Assembly (NCBI RefSeq): GCF_000282055.1
Contig: NZ_AKJZ01000029.1
Location: 1 to 43,948, forward strand
DNA length: 43,948 nucleotides
Direction of reading: 5' to 3'
DNA from: Flavobacterium sp. CF136
Lineage (GTDB): Bacteria; Bacteroidota; Bacteroidia; Flavobacteriales; Flavobacteriaceae
Numbering within the stretch: the first letter of the stretch is position 1; each line of letters opens with the position of its first letter. The notes below the pieces were generated by a model. It did not search any database, was not told the DNA's origin, and saw nothing but the letters and a program-made list of their open reading frames with translations. Below, one piece after another: positions 9,060 through 16,464 of the stretch. Both the position numbers and the translations under genes were made by a program.

Positions 9060-9091
9060 TTAGAAACTTAGCCACTTAGAAACTTAGCACC
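9060..9091 (+). repeat. Two-copy 16-bp tandem repeat between transketolase genes
   Basis: TTAGAAACTTAGCCAC (9060-9075) is followed by TTAGAAACTTAGCACC (9076-9091). It sits in the spacer of one operon and resembles short flavobacterial intergenic repeats. Confidence 0.7.
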
Positions 9092-9105
9092 TCAAAAAGA
9101 CAAAA

Positions 9106-10059
9106 ATGAAAAAATATACAAATACAGGAAGTAAAGATACTCGCTCAGGTTTTGGAGCGGGAATGACTGAATTAGGTCAGAAAAACGAAAATGTTGTTGC
9201 CTTATGTGCCGATTTAATTGGTTCATTAAAATTTGATGAATTCAAGAAAAATCACCCGGAGCGTTTTTTCCAGATCGGTATTGCAGAAGCTAACATGATT
9301 GGTATTGCTGCAGGATTAACTATTGGAGGAAAAATTCCTTTTACGGGAACTTTCGCTAACTTCTCAACAGGAAGAGTTTACGATCAAATTCGTCAATCAG
9401 TTGCTTATTCAGATAAAAATGTAAAAATATGTGCTTCTCACGCAGGTTTAACACTTGGAGAAGATGGAGCAACACACCAAATCCTGGAAGATATTGGATT
9501 AATGAAAATGTTACCGGGAATGACTGTAATCAATACTTGTGATTACAATCAGACAAAAGCGGCTACTCTTGCATTAGCAGATCACCATGGCCCTGCTTAT
9601 CTACGTTTTGGACGTCCGGTTGTTGCAAATTTCACACCTGCTGACGAACCTTTCGTAATTGGAAAAGCTATTTTATTAAACGAAGGAACAGATGTAACAA
9701 TAATCGCTACCGGACATTTAGTTTGGGAAGCTCTTATTGCTGCAGAAGCTTTAGAAGCAAAAGGAATTTCTGCTGAAGTAATCAACATACACACTATTAA
9801 ACCACTTGATGAAGAAGCGATTCTTAAATCATTGGCAAAAACAAAATGTGTCGTAACTGCCGAAGAGCATAACATACTTGGAGGTTTAGGAGAAAGCGTT
9901 TCAAGAGTATTAGCTCTAAACACTCCTGCTCCACAAGAATTTGTAGCTGTAAACGATAGTTTTGGTGAATCCGGAACTCCGGAACAATTAATGGAGAAAT
10001 ACAAATTAAACAATCAGGCGATTGTTGAAGCTGCAGAAAAAGTTATCAAAAGAAAATAA
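9106..10059 (+). CDS. Transketolase, C-terminal (Pyr and C) subunit
   Basis: 317 residues covering the pyrimidine-binding and C-terminal domains. Motifs: FFQIGIAEANMIGIAAGLTIGG with the TPP-activating glutamate, FTGTFANFSTGRVYDQIRQS, SHAGLTLGEDGATHQ, and YLRFGRP. The C domain runs from about residue 185 (VTIIATGHLVWEALIAAE) to the end. It forms the active site at the interface with the N-terminal subunit. It is second in the operon and is closed by the terminator at 10081-10110. Confidence 0.95.
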   Translation: MKKYTNTGSKDTRSGFGAGMTELGQKNENVVALCADLIGSLKFDEFKKNHPERFFQIGIAEANMIGIAAGLTIGGKIPFTGTFANFSTGRVYDQIRQSVAYSDKNVKICASHAGLTLGEDGATHQILEDIGLMKMLPGMTVINTCDYNQTKAATLALADHHGPAYLRFGRPVVANFTPADEPFVIGKAILLNEGTDVTIIATGHLVWEALIAAEALEAKGISAEVINIHTIKPLDEEAILKSLAKTKCVVTAEEHNILGGLGESVSRVLALNTPAPQEFVAVNDSFGESGTPEQLMEKYKLNNQAIVEAAEKVIKRK

Positions 10060-10080
10060 TTTCAGATTTTCTTATTCATA

Positions 10081-10110
10081 AAAAAACCTCGAAATCACTC
10101 GAGGTTTTTT
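10081..10110. terminator. Bidirectional terminator
   Basis: AAAAAACCTCGA (10081-10092) and TCGAGGTTTTTT (10099-10110) form a perfect stem with A and T tracts on both sides. It serves the transketolase operon and the convergent lipoprotein gene. Confidence 0.9.
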
Positions 10111-10130
10111 TGTATTCTATATTTTTCAAA

Positions 10131-11321
10131 TCAAGGCTTTGCAGTTATTGTAGTTACCTTGGTCGTATTATGTGCTTTATCAAGATGTATCTTAAGTCTG
10201 CCCGCGGTCTCATAATCATAAACATTTTTAACTACACCATTAACCGTTTCAGTCTTAACAAATGCCGGAATTCCTTTAGGCTCACTATTTAAGCTTTCAT
10301 CAGTATTAGGTGTTGCAGGATCATCTACCAGAGTAAAAGCTTCAAACGGAAAGTATTTACTTGGCCCGTAATTAACACCATTTACCACACCTACTTCAGT
10401 TGCTGGCTTAGTAATTTCAAGTTTAGTGGTATAACTATCGCCATCATCATCTACATCTATAAAGTCAGGAATACCATCACCATCAGTATCGTCCGGATTA
10501 ACCGGTGCATTAGGATATAATGTTGTGTTACGGAAATCGTGAATATACCCATCTCCATTAATATCTTCATTTAAATCTAAAATACCATCTGCATCATGAT
10601 CCAGTCTTTGTATTTGATATAATTTAAAACTAAACACCAAAGGTCGATAAGCAGGTATTGAATTACTACCCGTATAATAACCTAGTCCCGAAGGAAGAAA
10701 CATTACTCCTGCTCCAAAATCAGTATAGGTAATTGTCCCATTTGCATTCCCACTGGCAGTTCCTGTTTTAAATTCAGGAAAAGTCTCTGACCACCCTCTT
10801 ACAACCCCGGTCAAATCAAAGACAGATTGAGGATATTTAAGCTGTTCAAAAAATGTTGTCGAAACATATGCCGGATTTTTATCCGTTTTAGCCACATCTG
10901 ACAGATAGCTTCCACTGTAAGAAGCCAAAACTCCATCAGTATTCATTGGAGATTCTCCTGTTCCTTCTCTTAAAACTAAATAATAAAGCTCGTAAGTTAT
11001 TCCGTGTAAATCAATATTTTTGGATTTTAACTGAGGAAAAGTAGCCGTTCCTACATTAGCCTTATATGACATAATTGGCACTTGTGTTGCGGCATCTTCA
11101 ATAGAATCTATAACCACATCCATATCCTCCGTATTACCTGCACTTTCCGTAACAACAATATAATGTGTATTTAAATATCCCTCGATAGTAGCTTTATCTG
11201 TGGCGTATTGCACGGCAAAATCCCTTATTGGTTCTACATCCTGATTATCATCATTTTTATTACAGGAAATCAAAGAAGAACCGGCAACCAGTAGAATAAA
11301 AAAATATTTAAATTTGTTCAT
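10131..11321 (-). CDS. FKBP-type peptidyl-prolyl isomerase-like lipoprotein with Ca-binding repeats
   Basis: 396 residues with a lipoprotein signal (FFILLVAGSSLISC, Cys20). Residues about 110-240 match the FKBP pattern of flavobacterial gliding-associated isomerase lipoproteins: YYLVLREGTG, LASYSGSYLS, VVRGWSETFPEFKTG, PSGLGYY, IPAYRPLVFSFKLY. Residues about 243-300 are Asp/Gly-rich repeats (DHDADGILDLNEDINGDG, DDTDGDGIPDFIDVDDDGD) typical of thrombospondin-3-like calcium binding. Expected location is the periplasmic face of a membrane. It is divergent from the S4 gene with a 79-bp spacer. The exact client protein is unknown. Confidence 0.85.
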   Translation of the reverse strand: MNKFKYFFILLVAGSSLISCNKNDDNQDVEPIRDFAVQYATDKATIEGYLNTHYIVVTESAGNTEDMDVVIDSIEDAATQVPIMSYKANVGTATFPQLKSKNIDLHGITYELYYLVLREGTGESPMNTDGVLASYSGSYLSDVAKTDKNPAYVSTTFFEQLKYPQSVFDLTGVVRGWSETFPEFKTGTASGNANGTITYTDFGAGVMFLPSGLGYYTGSNSIPAYRPLVFSFKLYQIQRLDHDADGILDLNEDINGDGYIHDFRNTTLYPNAPVNPDDTDGDGIPDFIDVDDDGDSYTTKLEITKPATEVGVVNGVNYGPSKYFPFEAFTLVDDPATPNTDESLNSEPKGIPAFVKTETVNGVVKNVYDYETAGRLKIHLDKAHNTTKVTTITAKP

Positions 11322-11400
11322 TATTATTAATTTTTTAAGTGCGCAAGATACAATATTGATTTATTTTTGTAAAGAATTTAACTCTGATTTTAGAAAAATT

Positions 11401-11790
11401 ATGCGAATAGATAAATACCTGTGGTGTGTACGATATTATAAGACTCGAAATATGGTTACCGAGGCTTGCAAAAAGAACCATATTACAGTAAACGGTCAGG
11501 TAGCCAAGCCATCTAAAGAAGTTTTTCCTACTGACCGAATAACATTCAGAAAAGACCAGATTACACAAATAATTACTGTTCTTGATATTCCGGAAAGTCG
11601 TGTAGGAGCAAAACTGGTCGATATTTACAGAAAAAATGAGACTCCGGCTGAAACATATGCTCATTTAGAATTATTAAAACTATCAAAAGAGCATTATCGC
11701 AAAAGCGGCACCGGAAGACCTACCAAAAAAGACCGACGAGATATTGATGAATATGGTAATGAAATTTTTGATGAGGAAGAAACAGAGTAA
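11401..11790 (+). CDS. S4-domain RNA-binding protein (Hsp15-like)
   Basis: 129 residues from ATG 11401; the frame is open further upstream but the S4 domain starts right at MRIDKYLWCVRYYKTRNMVTEA. The S4 fold covers residues 1-65 (ITVNGQVAKPSKEV). The C-terminus is charged (SKEHYRKSGTGRPTKKDRRDID). E. coli Hsp15 binds stalled 50S-peptidyl-tRNA; the same ribosome-associated role is inferred here. A TATTTTTG -7 element lies at 11362-11369. Confidence 0.88.
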   Translation: MRIDKYLWCVRYYKTRNMVTEACKKNHITVNGQVAKPSKEVFPTDRITFRKDQITQIITVLDIPESRVGAKLVDIYRKNETPAETYAHLELLKLSKEHYRKSGTGRPTKKDRRDIDEYGNEIFDEEETE

Positions 11791-11885
11791 ATTCCAATTT
11801 TCTAAAATTCCAAAACTTAAACGCTAAATCATAAACATTAAAAGCAAATCTAAAAGCTGAACCTCACTATTAAAAATTGGAATTT
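11789..11885. repeat. 97-bp element bounded by 13-bp inverted repeats
   Basis: AAATTCCAATTTT (11789-11801) and AAAATTGGAATTT (11873-11885) are perfect inverted copies. The left copy overlaps the last two bases of the S4 gene. A further ATTGGAATTTC word occurs at 11898-11908. The sequence between shows no ORF. Confidence 0.65.
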
Positions 11886-11943
11886 GGGTTTTTAACATTG
11901 GAATTTCAAACATGAAATTTGTATTTTAGCAAAAAAATAAACC

Positions 11944-12444
11944 ATGAGCAAAAACATCATCTTAACCAATCAGGAAATTGAACACAAAATAAAACGTATC
12001 GCATATCAAATTTACGAGACTTTTGTTGATGAAGATGAAGTTGTGATTGCCGGAATCGCTACTAACGGATCTATTTTTGCCAAAAAAATTGCTTTAGCCT
12101 TAAGTACCATATCTACTCTTAAAATCTCTTTGTGTGAAGTTATAGTAGACAAACAAAACCCTCAATTGCCAATACAGACTTCCTTGTCTGTGACAGAATA
12201 CGAAAACAAAAGCTTAGTACTGGTTGATGACGTTCTAAACTCTGGAACTACATTAATCTATGCTGTTCGTCATTTCCTGGATGTTCCCTTGAAGAAATTC
12301 AAAACTGCAGTACTTGTAGACAGAAATCACAAAAAATACCCTGTAAAAGCCGATTTCAAAGGAATTTCGCTTTCTACATCCTTATTAGAACATGTACAGG
12401 TTATTTTTGATGAAAACGGTGACGATTACGCTTTCTTAAGCTAA
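11944..12444 (+). CDS. Phosphoribosyltransferase, PyrR-like
   Basis: 166 residues with a type I phosphoribosyltransferase fold. The PRPP loop is LVLVDDVLNSGTTL (residues about 91-104), preceded by a PyrR-like N-terminal part (QEIEHKIKRIAYQIYE, VVIAGIATNG). The RAVLVDR-type block appears as TAVLVDRNHKKYP. PyrR proteins combine weak uracil phosphoribosyltransferase activity with pyrimidine regulation; without neighbouring pyr genes, function here is uncertain. The stop overlaps the end of aroK by 9 nt on the opposite strand. Confidence 0.85.
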   Translation: MSKNIILTNQEIEHKIKRIAYQIYETFVDEDEVVIAGIATNGSIFAKKIALALSTISTLKISLCEVIVDKQNPQLPIQTSLSVTEYENKSLVLVDDVLNSGTTLIYAVRHFLDVPLKKFKTAVLVDRNHKKYPVKADFKGISLSTSLLEHVQVIFDENGDDYAFLS

Positions 12445-12954
12445 TATTTCCAAAACATCCTGAACTGTTTCCTCAACAGTTTTATTGTCGACAGAAACTT
12501 TATGCTGTGCATGGTTGTAATAAAAGCTTCTGTCGAACAAATGCTTCGCAATAAACTCTTTCATTTCTTCCTCATTCATATCAGCAATCAAAGGACGTTT
12601 GCTTTTGTTATGAATTAATCTGCTATATAAAGTCTCTATGGAAGCCTTCAGGTAGATTGAAACAACATCATCTCTTTTTAATAATTCGTGATTATTGGCA
12701 TAACATGGAGTTCCTCCTCCTAAACCTATTATACTATTTTCTGAAGACTCAAGTAATTCTACAAACATTTCGTGTTCTAATTTTCGAAAATAGATTTCAC
12801 CATGTTGTTCAAAAATTTCATTTATAGATAAATTTGCTCTTTTTTCGATACATTTATCTAAATCCAGATATGGAATATTTGTAGCTTTTGATAAGTTTTG
12901 GGCAATTGTAGACTTTCCGCAACCCATATATCCTAATAATATAATTTTTTTCAT
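12436..12954 (-). CDS. aroK: Shikimate kinase
   Basis: 172 residues, family-typical. It phosphorylates shikimate at O3 in chorismate synthesis. Walker A is GYMGCGKSTIAQ near the N-terminus. The shikimate-binding segment is DLDKCIEKRANLSINEIFEQHGE, followed by FRKLEHEMF and GLGGGTPC. The lid region is near RPLIAD. A TAAATTTG -7 element on the minus strand (plus 13006-13013) gives a leader of about 45 nt. Convergent with the phosphoribosyltransferase gene. Confidence 0.96.
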   Translation of the reverse strand: MKKIILLGYMGCGKSTIAQNLSKATNIPYLDLDKCIEKRANLSINEIFEQHGEIYFRKLEHEMFVELLESSENSIIGLGGGTPCYANNHELLKRDDVVSIYLKASIETLYSRLIHNKSKRPLIADMNEEEMKEFIAKHLFDRSFYYNHAQHKVSVDNKTVEETVQDVLEILA

Positions 12955-13025
12955 TTTAATAAAACCTTATAAACTAAGGCATTGTGAACTTTGGTTAAAA
13001 AAAGACAAATTTATAATAAATTTGC

Positions 13026-13057
13026 TTGCAAATAATAAAATAAACTCCTTATATTTG
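13026..13057 (+). promoter_or_regulatory. Promoter of the tRNA-Lys genes
   Basis: TTG at 13026-13028 and TATATTTG at 13050-13057 are 21 nt apart, ending 23 nt before the first tRNA. Confidence 0.7.
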
Positions 13058-13080
13058 CACCCGCGTTCAAGAAACGAAAT

Positions 13081-13153
13081 GACTCGATAGCTCAGTCGGT
13101 AGAGCACATCACTTTTAATGATGGGGTCCTGGGTTCGAGCCCCAGTCGGGTCA
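13081..13153 (+). tRNA. tRNA-Lys (anticodon TTT), copy 1
   Basis: 73 nt. Acceptor GACTCGA pairs with TCGGGTC, discriminator A. The anticodon arm is CATCA-CTTTTAA-TGATG and the T arm has GTTCGAG. No encoded CCA. Confidence 0.97.
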
Positions 13154-13192
13154 CAAATTTTGTGATTAACAAATTAAGTTTCTTGAAGCAAT

Positions 13193-13265
13193 GACTCGAT
13201 AGCTCAGTCGGTAGAGCACATCACTTTTAATGATGGGGTCCTGGGTTCGAGCCCCAGTCGGGTCA
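13193..13265 (+). tRNA. tRNA-Lys (anticodon TTT), copy 2
   Basis: Identical in all 73 nt to the copy at 13081-13153; the two are separated by 39 nt of spacer and probably co-transcribed. Confidence 0.97.
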
Positions 13266-13268
13266 CAA

Positions 13269-13306
13269 AAGGTCGAGTAATTTATTACTTGACCTTTTTT
13301 ATTTTT
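13269..13306 (+). terminator. Terminator between tRNA-Lys and tRNA-Leu
   Basis: AAGGTCGAGTAA (13269-13280) pairs with TTACTTGACCTT (13285-13296) with one G-T wobble, followed by TTTTATTTTT. The T-tract ends exactly at the first base of tRNA-Leu. Confidence 0.8.
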
Positions 13307-13389
13307 GGCCACGTGGAGAAACGGTAGACTTGCCATCTTGAGGGGGTGGTGCTCGCAAGGGCGTGTGGGTTCAAATCCCACCGTGGTCA
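13307..13389 (+). tRNA. tRNA-Leu (anticodon GAG)
   Basis: 83 nt with a long class II variable arm. Acceptor GGCCACG pairs with CGTGGTC. Anticodon arm CCATC-TTGAGGG-GGTGG, variable arm GCTC-GCAA-GGGC, T arm GTGGG-TTCAAAT-CCCAC. No CCA encoded. Confidence 0.95.
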
Positions 13390-13394
13390 CAAAA

Positions 13395-13429
13395 AAAGGT
13401 AAAATACATAATGTGTTTTACCTTTTTTT
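13395..13429 (+). terminator. Terminator after tRNA-Leu
   Basis: AAAGGTAAAATACA (13395-13408) pairs with TGTGTTTTACCTTT (13412-13425) with one wobble, then a T-run. Confidence 0.85.
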
Positions 13430-13748
13430 ATTTCTAATTACAAAGTCAGTGTTAAGAGAAATAGGATCAATGTTCAAAAGTTGGGTGTCAGGCAAATATC
13501 CTTCTCTTCAATGTTGTTTTATTTGCATATTCAATGTTCACATATAAAATCAGAGTATCTTTACCCATGATTGTGATAAAGAATATGCAGATGATTGATC
13601 ATCTCTCCTTTTCATAACTCCAAATTCTTGTTTCAAGTCATAAAGTTATAATAACAAAATTTCACTAATAAACATTAACCTATGCTAGTTTCATTCCTTT
13701 TAGGTTCTTTATTAGTTTTCGTATTCAACCTTAATAAGCTATAATATT
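13430..13748. other. Intergenic region without recognised feature
   Basis: About 320 bp of AT-rich sequence between the tRNA terminator and the acyltransferase gene. Only very short ORFs occur and I see no repeat or strong promoter. Confidence 0.6.
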
Positions 13749-14567
13749 ATGACATTGATATCCAAAGAAAAATTTTCTGAAGCTGCCGGCCTTTCTAAAA
13801 TCCCTATCCCAGGATTATCCTCTTATTTGATGAAAGTAATGAAAATTAACAATTTAAATACTATTGTAAAAGAAGCAGGTAATCTTGAGGGTGCAGATTT
13901 TGCTAATTACATCTTAATGAAAATTGGTGTAAAAGTTCAATTTGATGCTGCCGAATTACTAAATATTCCTCGTGAAGGAGCTTTTATAGTTGTTGCAAAT
14001 CATCCCTATGGAGGTATCGAATCATTAGCTTTATTAAGTACAATCGCGAAAATACGTCCTGACACAATGTATATGGGGAATTTTTTATTAAAGGAAATTC
14101 CAAATCTTGAAAAATGCATTATTGCAGTAAATCCATTTGAAAATGTGCAAAATTCTGCGAGTATTACTGGATTAAAAATGACGCTCAAAGCTTTATCAGA
14201 AGGTATTCCTGTTGCAATATTTCCTGCCGGGGAAGTTTCATCTTATAATTTTAAGACTAGTGAAATCACAGATCCGGAGTGGCATCCTGTGGTAGGGAAA
14301 ATTATCTGTAAAGCTGATGTTCCTATTCTGCCTATATATTTTCATGGAAATAATGGTTTTTTCTTCAGTATGTTAAAATCAATTCATCCGATGTTGCAAA
14401 CTTCAAAACTGATTTCGGAACTCTTTAACAAACAAGGACACGCCCTGAAAATGACTATCGGAGAAGCCATTATTTTAACCAGGGTTAGAGGTAAAGTTAC
14501 CGATCCTCTAATGTTAAAAAATCTTAGAAGCAGGCTGTACGCTCTCAAAAATCAATTACATAATTAA
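13749..14567 (+). CDS. PlsC-like lysophospholipid acyltransferase family protein
   Basis: 272 residues. The acyltransferase motif I is the variant VVANHPYGGIES (near residues 81-92), with HPYGG in place of the classical HxxxxD spacing, as in the OlsF/hemolysin-like branch. Motif III is AIFPAGEVSS (about 157-166). Later motif IV-like VPILPIYFHGNNG is present. The family moves acyl chains onto lysolipids or ornithine-lipid precursors at the inner membrane. Many relatives carry a second GNAT domain; this protein has only the PlsC part. A single gene; substrate unknown. Confidence 0.82.
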   Translation: MTLISKEKFSEAAGLSKIPIPGLSSYLMKVMKINNLNTIVKEAGNLEGADFANYILMKIGVKVQFDAAELLNIPREGAFIVVANHPYGGIESLALLSTIAKIRPDTMYMGNFLLKEIPNLEKCIIAVNPFENVQNSASITGLKMTLKALSEGIPVAIFPAGEVSSYNFKTSEITDPEWHPVVGKIICKADVPILPIYFHGNNGFFFSMLKSIHPMLQTSKLISELFNKQGHALKMTIGEAIILTRVRGKVTDPLMLKNLRSRLYALKNQLHN

Positions 14568-14687
14568 GCGGTTCAGGTCTGTTTAACGCTTATAGCAAAC
14601 TTTTAAAATCAAATAAAAAAGGCTTATTCTTTTGAATAAAATGAAAAATATTGAAGAATAAAAAATGTAAATTAGCTTAGATTTAAA

Positions 14688-14711
14688 AATCATAGATCGT
14701 AATCTATGATT
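14688..14711. promoter_or_regulatory. Palindrome upstream of the ChrB-AraC gene
   Basis: AATCATAGAT (14688-14697) and ATCTATGATT (14702-14711) are perfect 10-bp arms around CGTA. No T-run follows, so it is more likely an operator than a terminator. It ends 31 nt before the ATG. Confidence 0.55.
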
Positions 14712-14742
14712 AATTGGAATAAGATAATAAACTGGATTTTAG

Positions 14743-15609
14743 ATGAAATGGATCACTAGAGAAAGACCCAAAATAGATCGAATTGCCTGTCCCTGGCTGA
14801 TAAATAAATTCGTGGACAAAGAGGCTGAATTTATTTACGTCCCTTATAATGAAGTCTTAGTGAAGGCTAAAGAACTTGATGCTATTCCTTTTGACATTCC
14901 CAATGTTGAATTTACCCATTATAATGAGCAAAGTACTTTTGATTATATTGTTAAAAAATATAAAATTGAAGATCCGGCTATACTAATTATAGCCGGAATT
15001 GTTCGTGGTGCAGACACAGACAGACATGATATTGCAAAAGAATCGGCTGGACTTTGGGCAATTTCAGCCGGGCTTTCCTATAATATTACTGATGATTATA
15101 AACTATTGGAAAGCGGAATGGTACTATATGATGCGCTATATAGTTGGGCGACACATTTGTACAAGCAAAATCATCTTCAAAACAGTCCTTTTGAGAATCT
15201 TTTACATGAGGTTTACAACAAATTTTTAAACGAAAAAAAATCAAATAAAAAGACACCTTCCTGGGTACAGGAACTTAAAGAAATTATTCAGGACCAAATT
15301 GATACCCGGTTCACTTTCGATTTAAAACAAATTTCAAATGATCTGGAATTGAATTCCTCCTATTTGTCCAGAGAATTCTCTAAATATTTTGAAGACTTGA
15401 ATTTTGGTGACTACATTAGGAAATTGAGAATTGAAAAAGCAGTGAACCTTATTGAAAATTCTTCTTATACACTCACTGAAATAGCATATATGACCGGTTT
15501 CTCCGATCAGAGTCATTTCACCAGAATTTTCAAATCACATACTGGAAAAAATCCCTCTTTCTATCGAAAAAATAAACAAAAAAGTAATTCAGATACAAAA
15601 GGTAAATAA
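14743..15609 (+). CDS. ChrB-domain and AraC-type HTH fusion regulator
   Basis: 288 residues in two parts. Residues 1-150 match the chromate-resistance ChrB domain: MKWITRERPKIDRIACPWLINKFVD, FIYVPYNEV, GADTDRHDIAKESAGLWAIS, DALYSWA. Residues about 178-280 are an AraC/XylS DNA-binding domain with two HTH units (DLKQISNDLELNSSYLSREFSKYF and SYTLTEIAYMTGFSDQSHFTRIFKSHTGKNPSFYRK). No ChrA transporter lies nearby. The next gene, 62 nt downstream, is a small outer-membrane protein with a large inverted repeat in its promoter, a likely target. The ChrB part may sense a metal or oxidant; this is inference. Confidence 0.85.
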   Translation: MKWITRERPKIDRIACPWLINKFVDKEAEFIYVPYNEVLVKAKELDAIPFDIPNVEFTHYNEQSTFDYIVKKYKIEDPAILIIAGIVRGADTDRHDIAKESAGLWAISAGLSYNITDDYKLLESGMVLYDALYSWATHLYKQNHLQNSPFENLLHEVYNKFLNEKKSNKKTPSWVQELKEIIQDQIDTRFTFDLKQISNDLELNSSYLSREFSKYFEDLNFGDYIRKLRIEKAVNLIENSSYTLTEIAYMTGFSDQSHFTRIFKSHTGKNPSFYRKNKQKSNSDTKGK

Positions 15610-15633
15610 CATTCTATTTATTCTTGACAGGTC

Positions 15634-15666
15634 TGTATAGTTTTGTTCATTGAATTAAACTATACA
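15634..15666. promoter_or_regulatory. Inverted repeat over the promoter of the small OMP gene
   Basis: TGTATAGTTT (15634-15643) and AAACTATACA (15657-15666) are perfect 10-bp arms with a 13-nt spacer. A TAGTTTTG -7-like element (15638-15645) lies inside. A good candidate operator for the adjacent AraC-type regulator. Confidence 0.6.
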
Positions 15667-15671
15667 AATCA

Positions 15672-16163
15672 ATGAAACATATTGCACTTTTTACATTGCT
15701 TTTTTTAAGCAGACTTGTTTTTTCACAAGAGACATATCCTAAAATAACAGGGTATTTTGGAGTTTATCATCCGATAATTACCACTAGCAGCGAGCAGACT
15801 AATTTAAATTTCAGGGATTATTATGCCGTTGGTTTCCCAACAGGAATAAACATCTGGAAAAGTTCCAAAATAGGTTTTTCTTTTGAAATAGTACCCAATA
15901 TTAAAGTTCAGGGTGCCAGTGATAAAGTGACCAATATAGTATTCCATCCCGGCGTTTTAGTGGCTTTGGGAAATGGTTACACTTTTGCAGGCAGAATGGC
16001 TTTTGAAAATTCCGGCAGGTATGGTGTAACTCCTGTGATCAACAAAACTGTAATAAAAAACGCAAACAGCAGCTACTTTGTTGCTGTTCCCCTGCCGGTT
16101 CGCTTTGGAAATGATCATCCCGCAACAGTCACCATTGGTGTACAATTGGGAATTGCTTTCTAA
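15672..16163 (+). CDS. Small outer-membrane beta-barrel-like protein
   Basis: 163 residues with a clear Sec signal (MKHIALFTLLFLSRLVFSQ, cut near residue 19). The mature part alternates polar and hydrophobic residues with repeated Tyr/Phe/Gly (YFGVYHPII, GFSFEIVPNI, GYTFAGRMAF) and ends in hydrophobic VQLGIAF with terminal Phe, as outer-membrane barrels do. It is too short for a large porin and fits a 6-8 strand barrel. I do not recognise the family. It lies just downstream of the ChrB-AraC regulator and probably answers to it. Confidence 0.7.
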   Translation: MKHIALFTLLFLSRLVFSQETYPKITGYFGVYHPIITTSSEQTNLNFRDYYAVGFPTGINIWKSSKIGFSFEIVPNIKVQGASDKVTNIVFHPGVLVALGNGYTFAGRMAFENSGRYGVTPVINKTVIKNANSSYFVAVPLPVRFGNDHPATVTIGVQLGIAF

Positions 16164-16176
16164 AAAACATTACCTC

Positions 16177-16464
16177 ATGGAAGAGAAAATCAAAAATATA
16201 ATACATTTCTTTTTCGAACTCATCATGGCAAAACTGAAAATAGAAAAAAAAAAAAAAAAAAAAAAAACAATCAATATAAAAACGCATCAATTTATATTTA
16301 AAATACTGCTCTTAATTTCGGCAACCTCTCTTTTTACTTCTAAAAGCAACTCTTTTGTAGTTTGGGTTTCTGACATTTCCTGTCGTTTATCGCTGCGGCC
16401 TATATTACACTCATACTCCCAAATTTCAAGAATATCAGAAACCTTAACATCATATTTAGGATAA
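16177..16464 (+). other. Doubtful small ORF containing a poly(A) tract
   Basis: ATG 16177 opens a 95-codon frame (MEEKIKNIIHFFFELIMAKLKIEK followed by a run of lysines). After the 24-A tract the frame runs into the antisense of the repressor gene, so the C-terminal half is not credible. The first 24 residues could be a real short peptide whose end was altered by slippage in the A tract. Confidence 0.25.
16244..16267. repeat. 24-base homopolymer A tract
   Basis: An uninterrupted run of 24 A between the small OMP gene and the end of the S24 repressor gene. Confidence 0.9.

Noticed and set aside
8176..10059. Frameshifted transketolase
   Set aside because: The two halves have their own starts, complete domains and a spacer; split transketolase is normal in this phylum.
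10110..10292. Plus-strand ORF after the transketolase terminator
   Set aside because: Antisense to the lipoprotein gene with no protein-like pattern.
13166..13390. Minus-strand ORF of 74 codons
   Set aside because: It is the antisense of tRNA-Leu and the second tRNA-Lys; such tRNA-derived false proteins (PTGARTQDP...) are a known artefact.
13305..13547. Plus-strand ORF over tRNA-Leu
   Set aside because: It begins with the tRNA itself and crosses a strong terminator.
13749..14567. Truncated two-domain acyltransferase
   Set aside because: Although some relatives have an extra GNAT domain, the frame ends cleanly and no remnant of such a domain follows.
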